Origin: Actinomycetes bacterium
GTDB taxonomy: Bacteria > Actinomycetota > Acidimicrobiia > Acidimicrobiales > Acidimicrobiaceae
Assembly: GCA_021850605.1 (NCBI GenBank)
Contig: JAJZLQ010000114.1
Span: 1 to 45,572, forward strand
DNA: 45,572 bases
Direction of reading: 5' to 3'
In this document: positions 34,693 through 44,748 of the stretch, piece after piece
How positions within the stretch are numbered: position 1 is the stretch's first letter
How the letters are laid out: each line of letters starts with the position of its first letter
Made by a program: the position numbers and the translations under genes
Notes under the pieces: generated by a model
What the model saw: only the letters and a program-made list of their open reading frames with translations
Told to the model about the DNA's origin: nothing
Databases searched by the model: none

Positions 34693-37149
34693 TCATTCGT
34701 CCTCAGGTGCCGACATCGGGAGTCCGGAGCCAAGCGCCAACTCGCTGGTGCTCAACTCCGCTTGGGCGGCCACCGCGCCCGCCTGGAATGCGGCCGGAGG
34801 CTCGGGAAGCGGCGTCGCGACCGGGCGATGCTGGCGGTGCGAATCCACGACTGAGTCGTGGTAGCGCTCGATCTCGGCCATGAACTCCGGGTCGGAGTAC
34901 GCCCGGCCATCGACGATGGGACCGCGATGTCCGTCGATAATCGCTGCGATATCCTCGCCGGTAATGGTTTTGTAGCTCTCGAGGGCGTGCGCCACAGCCA
35001 GGACGCTTGACCTGTTGTCCTCGAGAAGATCCCGAACCCTGCGGTACAGTTCGTCCAGCTTCGCCTCGATGCGGTCCGAGAGCACCTGCTGCACGGGTTT
35101 GTCTTCGTGACGGCCACCTGGGCCACGGCCTGTCGGACGCGAAGGGCCGGTGCCCGTCCTTTGTGTCACCGCATGAGAGGAGATCGTGGAGCCCATACCC
35201 CAGTAACCTTCCATCATGGTGGCGACCGCGGTGGCCGCCTCCAGGTCTCCCGAGACCCCGGAGGAGTTGTCACCCTCGAAGAAGAGCCGCTCACCCGCCA
35301 AGGAGGCGAGAGCGGACATTATGTCCACCTCGTACTCCGATCGCCATTTGGTGAACAGGTCCTCGGTGGGGATGGACGCCACGACGCCAAGGAAGTTGGA
35401 CGCCTTCTCGATCGTGGCTATGTCGATGGCCATGCGATTGCGGACCTTGGCGGAAGCCACCGCGTGACAGGCCTCGTGCACCGCCACCGCGTGACGCTCT
35501 CGCTCGATGTACTCGACGTCGTCAGGGGGGCCGAACGCCTTCAGCTGCTTGGCACGAATCACGTCACGCCAGGTGACGGCGTCACGCCCGTCGCGGATGG
35601 CGATGATAAGGGATTCGTTCACCAGGTCCTTGATCGTGGCGCCGGTGGCATAGGGAGTTATGGTGGCGAGCCGGTCGATTTGGTCCTCGGTGAGGGAGTG
35701 CGAGACCTTATCCAGGTATCCCCTATAGGTTCGGATGCGCCCTGCCTTGGACGGATAGCCAACCCGGTAGATGCGGTCGATGCGCCCGGGGCGCAGCAGC
35801 GCCGGATCCAGCGAATCGGGCATGTTGGTGGCCATGATTACCAGGATGCGATATTTGGGCGGATCCTTGGGCTTCAGGCCCAGGGAACGGCGGATGGTGC
35901 GGTTGAAAAAGCCGCGCGGCTTCTTCAGGCCCGAAAGTTCGGTGAGAAGGGCCTGCAGGGTGCCGGTGTCTCCGCCCATGCCACCCATGCCTCCGAAACC
36001 GCCCACCACGCGGTTGAGAATCCCCCGCCGCGGGCCGGACCCCGGATCCTCCACCTCGTCGCCCGCTCCCGCCCTGAGCAACTGAGAGGCGGTGCTGGGA
36101 TCGATATAGCTAAGCCCGTTGCAGGTCATAGCGTGCCCGAAGAACCGGCTCGCCCCGGCAACCTGCGGCCCGGCCTGGACCGGAATGGACCGGCTTCCGA
36201 GCGAATCGGCCTCGTCGAAGAAGACCACCACCGCGCCGTAGCGCACGGCCAGCTTGCGCAGCTTGCGGAAGAGCCCCTTTACCTTGAGCACTCCGATGCC
36301 CATGAACATGTTGATGAATGCTCCGGGGTCGACGAAGACGAAAGGCGTCTCGGTCTCGCCGGCTACGGCCTCCGCCATCAGCGTCTTGCCGGTTCCCGGC
36401 GGGCCCCAAAGCAGGACACCGCCTGGAACGTAGCCTCCGTGCGCCTCTATGGTTTCGGGGTCGGTAAGGAAGATGATGTTCTCCCTGATTCGCTCCAATA
36501 CCGCATCCTGGCCCCAGACGTCGGCGAAGCGCGTCTTCACGTCACCGGGAAAGTAGACGTCCACACCGCCCTTGGACAGGAACCAGAACAGGCCAACGAA
36601 CTGCAGCAGGATGAAGACGAAGGCAAATGCGAGCTGCGCCAGCAACGGAAGTGCCGAGAAGAACGCGGCGGGCGCCTGGAAGAGAGCCGTGAAGACGGAG
36701 AGATGGTAGTGCGCGGCCAGCACCAGATCGATGACCAGCAACACTGCGATGATCTTTAGTGCCCGCGAGACGCGGTATTTGGTCCAGTCGTCCATCTTCT
36801 CCGACGAAGCGTTGAAGCTCTTGAAGATCACCTCGCTGAAGAAGGTGTTCCACTCCGGAGAGTGTTCGGAGATCAGGTAGTGGAGCTGGCGTATTAGTTC
36901 GATGGCAATTAAAAGGACCAGCCACCATGCGCTCGACGTCTCTTGGCGGATCCCGTCTCCGACGGACATCAGGGGATTCTGGCCCATCGCGCCGGCCGTC
37001 ATGAAGGTGAAGACAAGCAGCAGCACAAGGAGAATCTTCATCCGATCCCAAGCAGCCATCTTTGGCCGGGTCTTCATCTCGATGACCTCTTGGGGCATAA
37101 AGTCGGGGCGGTCTTCGGGCCCGCCAACCTTGGTTGGTTCGTCCATCAT
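34693..37149 (-). CDS. Divergent FtsH-like membrane AAA+ protease with core insertions
   Basis: An 818-residue protein combining an AAA+ domain with an M41 zinc protease, like FtsH but clearly distinct. The N-terminus has about four membrane segments (about 38-56, 74-90, 130-147 and 160-192); FtsH has two. Then come Walker A GPPGTGKT at 249-256, a pore loop MFMGIG with Phe282, Walker B VVVFFDEAD at 307-314, and arginine fingers in LLRPGRIDR. Between Walker B and the fingers lie extra residues at about 318-395 (including a GGFGGMGGMGG tract) and at 409-431. The protease site is HEACH (His558, Glu559, His562), with Asp635 as probable third ligand. The active-site residues are intact. Its ATG overlaps a lipoprotein gene by 4 nt. 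Likely membrane quality control, substrates unknown. Confidence 0.85.
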   Translation of the reverse strand: MMDEPTKVGGPEDRPDFMPQEVIEMKTRPKMAAWDRMKILLVLLLVFTFMTAGAMGQNPLMSVGDGIRQETSSAWWLVLLIAIELIRQLHYLISEHSPEWNTFFSEVIFKSFNASSEKMDDWTKYRVSRALKIIAVLLVIDLVLAAHYHLSVFTALFQAPAAFFSALPLLAQLAFAFVFILLQFVGLFWFLSKGGVDVYFPGDVKTRFADVWGQDAVLERIRENIIFLTDPETIEAHGGYVPGGVLLWGPPGTGKTLMAEAVAGETETPFVFVDPGAFINMFMGIGVLKVKGLFRKLRKLAVRYGAVVVFFDEADSLGSRSIPVQAGPQVAGASRFFGHAMTCNGLSYIDPSTASQLLRAGAGDEVEDPGSGPRRGILNRVVGGFGGMGGMGGDTGTLQALLTELSGLKKPRGFFNRTIRRSLGLKPKDPPKYRILVIMATNMPDSLDPALLRPGRIDRIYRVGYPSKAGRIRTYRGYLDKVSHSLTEDQIDRLATITPYATGATIKDLVNESLIIAIRDGRDAVTWRDVIRAKQLKAFGPPDDVEYIERERHAVAVHEACHAVASAKVRNRMAIDIATIEKASNFLGVVASIPTEDLFTKWRSEYEVDIMSALASLAGERLFFEGDNSSGVSGDLEAATAVATMMEGYWGMGSTISSHAVTQRTGTGPSRPTGRGPGGRHEDKPVQQVLSDRIEAKLDELYRRVRDLLEDNRSSVLAVAHALESYKTITGEDIAAIIDGHRGPIVDGRAYSDPEFMAEIERYHDSVVDSHRQHRPVATPLPEPPAAFQAGAVAAQAELSTSELALGSGLPMSAPEDE

Positions 37150-37862
37150 CTGCTCCTAACACTCCAAGAGTTGACAATCTCGTTTATCACGGCGCGGTTC
37201 TGCCCATAGCACTTCGCGGAACATCCAACGCCGATCAAATACACCCAGCTGGTGGAGGAGTCCACCTCGGCAACCTGATCGAGCACCGACGTGGCGCCAG
37301 TGCCCTCCTTGACCCGAACCACCATCTTGGAGCCACGCATTCCGGACTTGGTGACGAACTGGCTGTAGCTGCTCGCCGAATAGCTTGCCCCACCTGCCGA
37401 GCTGGTCTTAGCCAGCGGATCGACCGGAAGCAACAGGGTACGCAGCGTGGAGAGTGAGAAGGTGGTGTGCTGCGCTGAGTTCAATTTAGTCGCCTGTACG
37501 ATGCCAAAAGGGTGGTTGGAGAAGATGCCGGTCACCGCGCGGAGCGATGCATTGTGCTGGCCGTAGAAGATGTTGGCCCATTCACCCGACTCCAGCTGAG
37601 CCAGCTGGCTGGGAGAGATTTTCTGGTTTCCACTCGAGAAGACTGTGCTAGGGCCGAAGTCGCTCCAATTGGCGGGCACCTTGAAATACATGTCCGCACC
37701 CGAGGAATTCACGTAATTGAGGAAATCGTACTGGTTTGTCAGGCAGCCGGAAAGAAGCACGCCAAGCAACCCGAGGAGGCCTGGCATTGCCCTCCGTGAA
37801 GAGGGGTGGAGTTTGCCGAAGGTGGGAATCCACCTGCTGATGCGAGTGAACTCCTCGCGCAA
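37146..37862 (-). CDS. Unknown lipoprotein coupled to the FtsH-like protease
   Basis: A 238-residue predicted lipoprotein. A basic stretch is followed by GLLGLLGVLLSGC, whose Cys41 fits a lipobox. The mature part is polar and soluble, with YDFLNYVNSSGADMYFKVPANW, and two nearby Cys (CSAKC) close to the C-terminus. It ends with an INEIVNSWSVR helix of the kind seen in PsbP/LpqN-like lipoproteins. I cannot name a family with confidence. The start is the TTG at 37862, which has GAGGT 7 nt upstream. An ATG at 37787 would give a short signal but has its purine run too close. It is first in a two-gene unit with the membrane protease. Confidence 0.72.
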   Translation of the reverse strand: MREEFTRISRWIPTFGKLHPSSRRAMPGLLGLLGVLLSGCLTNQYDFLNYVNSSGADMYFKVPANWSDFGPSTVFSSGNQKISPSQLAQLESGEWANIFYGQHNASLRAVTGIFSNHPFGIVQATKLNSAQHTTFSLSTLRTLLLPVDPLAKTSSAGGASYSASSYSQFVTKSGMRGSKMVVRVKEGTGATSVLDQVAEVDSSTSWVYLIGVGCSAKCYGQNRAVINEIVNSWSVRSR

Positions 37863-37983
37863 TCCTGCACCTCTGGGATTCCGGGGCCGAAAACCACTAT
37901 CTCAACAGATTATGCGTCCATGGAGAAATTGGGCGGCCCCGCTAGCTTCGAATCTCCTGAGAGCAGCGATGCGCAGGCAAAAC

Positions 37984-38017
37984 AAAGGGTGGGCGCAGAT
38001 TCCCGCGCCCACCCTTT
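37984..38017 (-). terminator. Terminator of groEL
   Basis: A perfect 13-bp stem (AAAGGGTGGGCGC with GCGCCCACCCTTT) with an 8-nt loop lies 31 nt after the groEL stop. GTTTTG follows on the minus strand. Confidence 0.8.
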
Positions 38018-38048
38018 CAAGTTGATTCTCGGCGAGGCCGAGGAATCC

Positions 38049-39671
<1,623 letters not shown>

Positions 39672-39698
39672 TTAGGGATCCCTCCATTGGGTTACCGT

Positions 39699-39725
39699 TT
39701 AGCACTCTCAATACTAGAGTGCTAA
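39699..39725 (-). promoter_or_regulatory. CIRCE operator (HrcA binding site)
   Basis: TTAGCACTC, nine bases, GAGTGCTAA: an exact match to the CIRCE consensus. HrcA bound here represses groEL until heat shock. Confidence 0.97.
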
Positions 39726-39761
39726 CTTCCGGTTCGTGCGGAGTCTCCCCCCAAAAAATCG

Positions 39762-40043
39762 CTAGGAGGCGCCACCTGCGACGGCGGGAACGATAGAGAC
39801 CACCTGGCCGGCGGTGACCGGAGTGTCGACCCCATCGAGGAAGCGCACGTCCTCATCAGCCAGGAAGACGTTCACAAAGCGCCGCAGGTTGCCGTCGTCG
39901 TCAAACAGGCGCTCCGCGAAGCCGGGATAGCTCTTTCCGAGCGCGGCCAGGACCTCGCCTACCGTCGACCCGTCGACGGGGACCTCGGCGACTCCGTCGG
40001 TAAGGCTTCGTAGTTGGGTGGGTACCCTCACGGTGACTGACAC
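39762..40043 (-). CDS. MoaD/ThiS-family sulfur carrier, CysO-like
   Basis: A 93-residue beta-grasp protein. Such proteins carry sulfur as a C-terminal Gly-Gly thiocarboxylate. It has VTVRVPTQLRSLTDG, FVNVFLADEDVRFLDGVDTPV and the end VVSIVPAVAGGAS. The di-glycine is followed by Ala-Ser, so it would need trimming before activation, as is known for some CysO/MoaD-like carriers processed by JAMM (Mec-type) proteases. It is coupled to threonine synthase: the GTG start shares its G with the thrC TAG stop. This thrC-CysO linkage occurs in other actinobacteria, where CysO serves cysteine synthesis. A molybdopterin role is less likely without moa genes. Confidence 0.88.
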   Translation of the reverse strand: MSVTVRVPTQLRSLTDGVAEVPVDGSTVGEVLAALGKSYPGFAERLFDDDGNLRRFVNVFLADEDVRFLDGVDTPVTAGQVVSIVPAVAGGAS

Positions 40044-41284
40044 TATTTTGCGCTCCTTTGACTATTCAGAAATTGGAAGAAGGAGTCCAGAGAGGGGTCG
40101 ATCGTTATGGTCGGGCCGGCGCCTCTCATTGCCTCTACCGTCTTGAGCCCGTTACCGGTCACATAGGCGACCGTCTTCTCGTCCTTTCCTATCACCCCTT
40201 CACGGGCGAGCTTGGCCAGAGTCGCGATGGTAACGCCGCCAGCCGTCTCCGCGAAGATCCCCTCGGTCTGGGCCAGCAGGCGGATCCCGTCCAGTATCTC
40301 TTCGTCGGTGACCGAGCCGAAAGAGCCACCGGTACGCCGCACGATGTCGAGGGCATAGTACCCATCGGCGGGATTACCGATGGCGAGGGACTTGGCGATG
40401 GTGTCCGGCTTGACGGGCCGGATGACGTCAACGCCGGCGGCGAAGGCCGTGGCCACCGGGGAACAACCGGCTGCCTGGGCCCCGGAGATCCGCACCTTGG
40501 GTTCCTTATCCAGCAGGCCGACACGATAGAGCTCGCCGAACCCCTTGTAAATCTTGGTCAGCTGGCTGCCCGAGGCCACCGGAACCACCACGTGGTCGGG
40601 AGCCTGCCAGCCGAGCTGCTCGGCCACCTCAAAGGCGAGCGTCTTGGATCCCTCTCCGTAGTAGGTGCGAACGTTTACGTTCACAAAAGCCCAGTCCGGC
40701 TCTTCAGAGGCAATCTCAGCGCAGAGTCGGTTGACATCGTCGTAGTTGCCGTCTATCGCCACCAGCTTCCCGCCGTAGACGGCAGTGGTGGTTATCTTTG
40801 CCCGCTCAAGATTGGCCGGGATGAAGACGTAGGACTCCATGTTTGCCCAGGCGGCATGCGCGGCAACAGAGTTGGCCAGGTTGCCGGTCGAAGCGCAGGC
40901 GGCGACCTTCAGGCCCAGCTCGCGAGCACGCGACAGGGCGACGGAGACCACCCGATCCTTGAACGAGCCCGTGGGGTTCAAGGTGTCGTTCTTGATCCAT
41001 AGGTCAGAGAGGCCAAGCGCATTACCGAGCCGTTCGGCACGCACCAGGGGCGTAAAGCCTGCACCGAGGGAAACATACTGGTCACCCTCGACTGGCAGCA
41101 GGTCGCGGTATCTCCAGATCGAGAGCGGGCCGCGTGCAATCGACTCGCGGCTTATGTTCGCGGCTATGGCGTCATAGTCGTACCGGACCTCGAGCGGGCC
41201 GAAGCAAAACTCGCAGACGTGCAGCGCCTTGGCTTCGTAGGTCTGGCCGCATTCCTTGCACACCAGGCATTCCACGTACGACAC
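40043..41284 (-). CDS. thrC: Threonine synthase
   Basis: Converts O-phosphohomoserine to threonine with pyridoxal phosphate. The 413-residue protein is of the short, class II-fold type. It begins with a zinc ribbon (Cys9, Cys12, Cys24, Cys27) seen in many actinobacterial and archaeal ThrC proteins. The PLP lysine is Lys109 in NPTGSFKDR. The phosphate-cup ASTGNLANSVAAHAAW and VPVASGSQLTKI follow. The GTG start has GAGGAGGTG upstream. It forms a unit with the CysO-like gene. The 148 nt upstream hold no gene. Confidence 0.94.
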   Translation of the reverse strand: MSYVECLVCKECGQTYEAKALHVCEFCFGPLEVRYDYDAIAANISRESIARGPLSIWRYRDLLPVEGDQYVSLGAGFTPLVRAERLGNALGLSDLWIKNDTLNPTGSFKDRVVSVALSRARELGLKVAACASTGNLANSVAAHAAWANMESYVFIPANLERAKITTTAVYGGKLVAIDGNYDDVNRLCAEIASEEPDWAFVNVNVRTYYGEGSKTLAFEVAEQLGWQAPDHVVVPVASGSQLTKIYKGFGELYRVGLLDKEPKVRISGAQAAGCSPVATAFAAGVDVIRPVKPDTIAKSLAIGNPADGYYALDIVRRTGGSFGSVTDEEILDGIRLLAQTEGIFAETAGGVTIATLAKLAREGVIGKDEKTVAYVTGNGLKTVEAMRGAGPTITIDPSLDSFFQFLNSQRSAK

Positions 41285-41432
41285 TTTGTGTCACACCTCC
41301 TCATCGATCGGGCATTGGCACCTGGTCGTTCAACTGGTTGCCGCGGCTTCGTCGGGCCCGTCCCTACACCGCTCTAGATGATCTCGATTGTGAAAGTTCG
41401 ATCGGGTTCTGGATTCTAGACACCCGCACATA

Positions 41433-42446
41433 TCACGACGGCCGAGCCCAGCTGCGCGAAACCCTTGATAGTCCCAGGCTGACGCACTCCTGGGTGTGGG
41501 CGATAGACCGCTCCATCCCGAAGTCCGCCGAAAGGTCCAGAACCTCCGCACCCGCCTCTTCCAGGCGCTCCCTTGCGTCCTGCGTCACCGTGCCTGCGAC
41601 AACCAGGCACCGCTTGGCATACCCGGCGGCCAAGGCAAGAACCTCTCCAACCACCTTGCCGTTGAAAGACTCCTCATCGACCATGCCCTCCCCGGTCACA
41701 ACCAGGTCGGCCGCCGCCACGAGCTCTTCCAACCCGAGGTAGCCAGAGACGACGGTGAAGCCTTCCGCAAGCTCAGCGCCCGCAGCCCACAGCATCCCCG
41801 AGAGCCCACCCGCGGCACCCGATCCTGGAACGCCTCGCGGATCGCGGCCGTAGCGGCCCAACAGCAGCTCCGCGGAACCCGCGAGTCGCCTCTTCAAGAA
41901 TGCAACCTGAGCCGGGGTGGCGCCTTTCTGAGGCGCGAACTCCTCTGCAGCGTCCAGGTAGGTTGTGCGAACGTCGACAGCAGCGACGACTGAGACACCT
42001 GACGGTATCCCACGGGGCCCAAGAGCCTCGAGAGCGCCCATTCCTCCGTCCGTGGTGGCCGAACCGCCACAGCCCACCACTACACGCCGCGCGCCGCGCT
42101 CAAGGGCCTCCCTGATGAGAACCCCCGTGCCGTAGGTGCTCGCCGCTACTGGGTCATTCTGCTCCGGTCCGCCAATTAGCGCGAGGCCGGACGCGCGTGA
42201 CATCTCCACCACCGCATCGCCGCCCGGAAGAACTGAGTACGAGGCCGTAATCGGCCGCATCAAGGCGTCGACGGTCCCTGTCTCGACCGGCCGCCCGTCC
42301 AGTGCCTCGATCAGACCTTCCCCTCCGTCCGACACGACCCGCCCATCGACGTCGGCAATCGATGAAAGCGCCGAGCGCGCGGCCGCGATGAACTCACTCG
42401 AAGCAAGCGTCCCGCGAAACTTGTCGGGGAGGACCAGGACTCGCAC
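41433..42446 (-). CDS. glxK: Glycerate kinase
   Basis: A 337-residue class I glycerate kinase that phosphorylates D-glycerate to 2-phosphoglycerate, linking glyoxylate or serine breakdown to glycolysis. Visible motifs are LVLPDKFRGTLASSEF, VVSDGGEGLIEAL, GTGVLIREAL, VVGCGGSATTDGGMGALEALG, PGSGAAGGLSGMLWAAGAEL and DLVVTGEGMVDEESFNGKVVGEV. The start is GTG with TAGAGT 7 nt upstream. No glyoxylate pathway genes are adjacent. It is divergent from otsA, with only 76 nt between start codons. Confidence 0.93.
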   Translation of the reverse strand: MRVLVLPDKFRGTLASSEFIAAARSALSSIADVDGRVVSDGGEGLIEALDGRPVETGTVDALMRPITASYSVLPGGDAVVEMSRASGLALIGGPEQNDPVAASTYGTGVLIREALERGARRVVVGCGGSATTDGGMGALEALGPRGIPSGVSVVAAVDVRTTYLDAAEEFAPQKGATPAQVAFLKRRLAGSAELLLGRYGRDPRGVPGSGAAGGLSGMLWAAGAELAEGFTVVSGYLGLEELVAAADLVVTGEGMVDEESFNGKVVGEVLALAAGYAKRCLVVAGTVTQDARERLEEAGAEVLDLSADFGMERSIAHTQECVSLGLSRVSRSWARPS

Positions 42447-42453
42447 TCACTGC

Positions 42454-42459
42454 ACTCTA
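42454..42459 (-). promoter_or_regulatory. Leaderless -10 box of glxK
   Basis: TAGAGT lies 7 nt before the GTG at 42446, with no Shine-Dalgarno sequence. Confidence 0.5.
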
Positions 42460-42509
42460 GCCCGTATCCCCCACGGGGGTCCGGGCCGAGGTGGTGTCGC
42501 CCGCTGGGC

Positions 42510-42515
42510 TAGTTT
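42510..42515 (+). promoter_or_regulatory. Leaderless -10 box of otsA
   Basis: TAGTTT lies 7 nt before the ATG at 42523. It is back-to-back with the glxK box. Confidence 0.55.
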
Positions 42516-42522
42516 TTAGTCG

Positions 42523-43917
42523 ATGGCTGATTACTACGTCGTTTCGAATCGAGGACCTTACAGCGCACATCTTCGCAACGGCCAGCCGGTGCTGAAGCGA
42601 GGTGCGGGCGGCCTGGTGACGGCAATGCTGCCTTTGGTGCGCCGGGGTACCATGGGCTGGACCTTCCCCATCTCGACAGAGGCCGAGATGCAAGCGCTAT
42701 CCGCCGGCCTGTATGGCAAGGAGCTTTCGAACCTCGACCCCGTTCCTGTCGATCCCGATGACTACGACGGCGCCTACAACCGGATCTCCAACGAGATCCT
42801 CTGGTACCTGAACCACGGGATGTTCTCACTGAGCCGCACGCCGTCCTTCGACTCGCGCTTCTACACGCACTGGAAGAACTACAGCGCCTTCAATGAAAGC
42901 ATCGCCGAGCACCTGGCGCGGAGGCTGCCCACGGGAGCGGCCGTCCTGCTCCAGGATTACCACCTCTTCCTGGTCCCACGATTCCTGAGGAAGCTTCGGC
43001 CCGACTTGCGCCTTTCGCTCTTCCTGCACACGCCGTTTGCGAACCCCGGCGAGGTCTCCATTCTCCCCCCTTCGGTCGCGGCCGAAATACTCTCCTCCTT
43101 GGGTGCGCTGGACCGCATGGGATTCCATAGCAGCAGGTGGAGGGACAACTACATCTCGGCCTGCCAAGCCAACGGTGCCGCGACCGCGGGAGCGACCTGG
43201 GTCGCGCCGCTGGGGTCGGACCTCCCGGAGTTGGAGGGATCCTCTGCGGAGCCCGCAGTGGCGGACCGTGCCGCAGAGCTGGCGCAGCTGGCAAGGGGCC
43301 GCCGGATAATCGGCCGGGTCGACCGGATGGAGCCGTCCAAGAATATCCTGCGAGGGATAGAGGCGGTAGTGGAACTATTCAAGTTCTACCCCTGGATGAT
43401 GCGTGACGTGGTACACCTCGCCAACTGCTACCCGAGCCGAGAGGCCCTGAACGACTACGCCTCCTACGCCGCCGAGGTGTCCGCAGCTGCCGGGGAGGCC
43501 AACGCCTATCTCCGTTCGATGGCCAAAATCCTGGGATTCGAGCCACCGGGAGATCCGATAGAGATTATGAACTCCGACGACTATCCGCTCTCGTTGGCAC
43601 TACTGCGCCAATGCGACGTGCTACTGGTCAACCCGATCCGAGACGGCTTGAATCTCGTCGCGAGCGAGGGGCCGCTCGTAAACCAAAAGGACTGCCCCCT
43701 GATTCTCTCGCGGAATGCCGGCATCGCCGAGGTGGTGGGTGACGCAGCAACGCTCATCAATCCCTTCGACGTCCGCGAGACGGCCCTGGCACTCTTTTCG
43801 GCACTTCAGTTGGAAGAGTCCGAGCGCGCCTCGAGGGCCGTGCGCCTCCGTGCAACTCTCTCATCGCATAGCCCGGCACTTTGGATGGAAGCGCAGACCT
43901 CCTGGCTAGAGGGGTGA
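42523..43917 (+). CDS. otsA: Trehalose-6-phosphate synthase-like glycosyltransferase (GT20)
   Basis: A 464-residue GT20 enzyme expected to join a nucleotide-activated glucose to glucose-6-phosphate, giving trehalose-6-phosphate. Motifs are VVSNRGP at the N-terminus, GAGGLVTAMLPL, LQDYHLFLVPRFLR, FLHTPFANPGE, RVDRMEPSKNILRGIEA and NPIRDGLNLVASEGPLVN. It is a diverged member. The DYHL motif is kept, but the region after RPDLRL reads LFLHTPFANP where classical OtsA has the IPFP signature. A related acceptor is thus possible. The phosphatase gene otsB converges on it with a 12-nt overlap, which supports the trehalose pathway. Confidence 0.85.
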   Translation: MADYYVVSNRGPYSAHLRNGQPVLKRGAGGLVTAMLPLVRRGTMGWTFPISTEAEMQALSAGLYGKELSNLDPVPVDPDDYDGAYNRISNEILWYLNHGMFSLSRTPSFDSRFYTHWKNYSAFNESIAEHLARRLPTGAAVLLQDYHLFLVPRFLRKLRPDLRLSLFLHTPFANPGEVSILPPSVAAEILSSLGALDRMGFHSSRWRDNYISACQANGAATAGATWVAPLGSDLPELEGSSAEPAVADRAAELAQLARGRRIIGRVDRMEPSKNILRGIEAVVELFKFYPWMMRDVVHLANCYPSREALNDYASYAAEVSAAAGEANAYLRSMAKILGFEPPGDPIEIMNSDDYPLSLALLRQCDVLLVNPIRDGLNLVASEGPLVNQKDCPLILSRNAGIAEVVGDAATLINPFDVRETALALFSALQLEESERASRAVRLRATLSSHSPALWMEAQTSWLEG

Positions 43918-44748
43918 ACCCACCCGCAGCAGCTGATCCAAGACGAAGGCAAGCTCGTCCTGGTCCCGTGCGTGCACATCGCTGAGCCCGAGCAACTCGG
44001 GGGGCGTCTCGGCGCCACCCTGCACCAGTATCGCGACTCGCGGCTCGCCCGACAAGCGCTGTTCATGCATGATCTGGAAGACCTCCAGATCCCCGTAATC
44101 GTCACCCGCGAAAACACATGGCACACCGTGCTGGAGAATGCTCAAGGCGGCCGTCCGCTTGCTGGGCGCCGACTCCGGAGCAATCTCGTAGACCATCTTG
44201 CCGGCCATGGCGCTCAGTCCGTGATTAGGGAGCACACTGTCGATCCAGTCCAGGAGAATCTCCTTCATTGCCGGGGCATTGCGGTAATGAAAGGCCAACG
44301 ACGACCCCTTGTCTTCGAAGAGGATCCCGTCCACCGGTGCATCAAGCCACCGGTGGCGAATCTCCTCCAGTATCGCGAGCTGGCCTGCGTCGAGGTTCGC
44401 CATTGCGATGACTCGGCCTGTAAGATCGGCGCGAACCAGCCCGTACTGCCCGAAAAGCTCGACGTTCTCGGCACCATTCGTCTCCCTCAGGAAGGCCAAT
44501 TGCTCTGAGAGGAAGCCAACTGGCCGTCCCGAGATGATCGAGAGACGTGCTCGCGACGCGATTCTTTCAAGCACGACGGCCATGGAGGGATGTGTGCGGG
44601 CCCGGGACGGCACGGCCACGATCGGCGCAATCGTGCCGTCGAAGTCGAGCAGGAAGGAAAAAGGACCCGGCGCTCCTGTGAGGTCGGCACTCGCCGCAGC
44701 AAGCTCGGCGAAAACGTTAGCCGGCAATGTCAGCCCCGAGCACCACAT
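43906..44748 (-). CDS. otsB: Trehalose-6-phosphate phosphatase
   Basis: A HAD-superfamily phosphatase that removes the phosphate from trehalose-6-phosphate. The 280-residue protein has motif I LLDFDGTIAPI with Asp35 and Asp37, and motif II in LSIISGRP. The cap has GQYGLVRADL, and motif III/IV is near SKRTAALSIL and FAGDDYGDLEVF. The 3' end overlaps otsA by 12 nt in the opposite direction. The 5' end at 44748 overlaps the upstream LytR_C gene by 32 nt. I see no ribosome binding site there, and the first residues (MWCSGLT) are not conserved-looking, so the true start may be a TTG a few codons in. Confidence 0.9.
   Translation of the reverse strand: MWCSGLTLPANVFAELAAASADLTGAPGPFSFLLDFDGTIAPIVAVPSRARTHPSMAVVLERIASRARLSIISGRPVGFLSEQLAFLRETNGAENVELFGQYGLVRADLTGRVIAMANLDAGQLAILEEIRHRWLDAPVDGILFEDKGSSLAFHYRNAPAMKEILLDWIDSVLPNHGLSAMAGKMVYEIAPESAPSKRTAALSILQHGVPCVFAGDDYGDLEVFQIMHEQRLSGEPRVAILVQGGAETPPELLGLSDVHARDQDELAFVLDQLLRVGSPL

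Noticed and set aside
35107-36759. 550-codon plus-strand frame antisense to the FtsH-like gene
   Set aside because: Shadow of the AAA+ protease; no recognisable motif.
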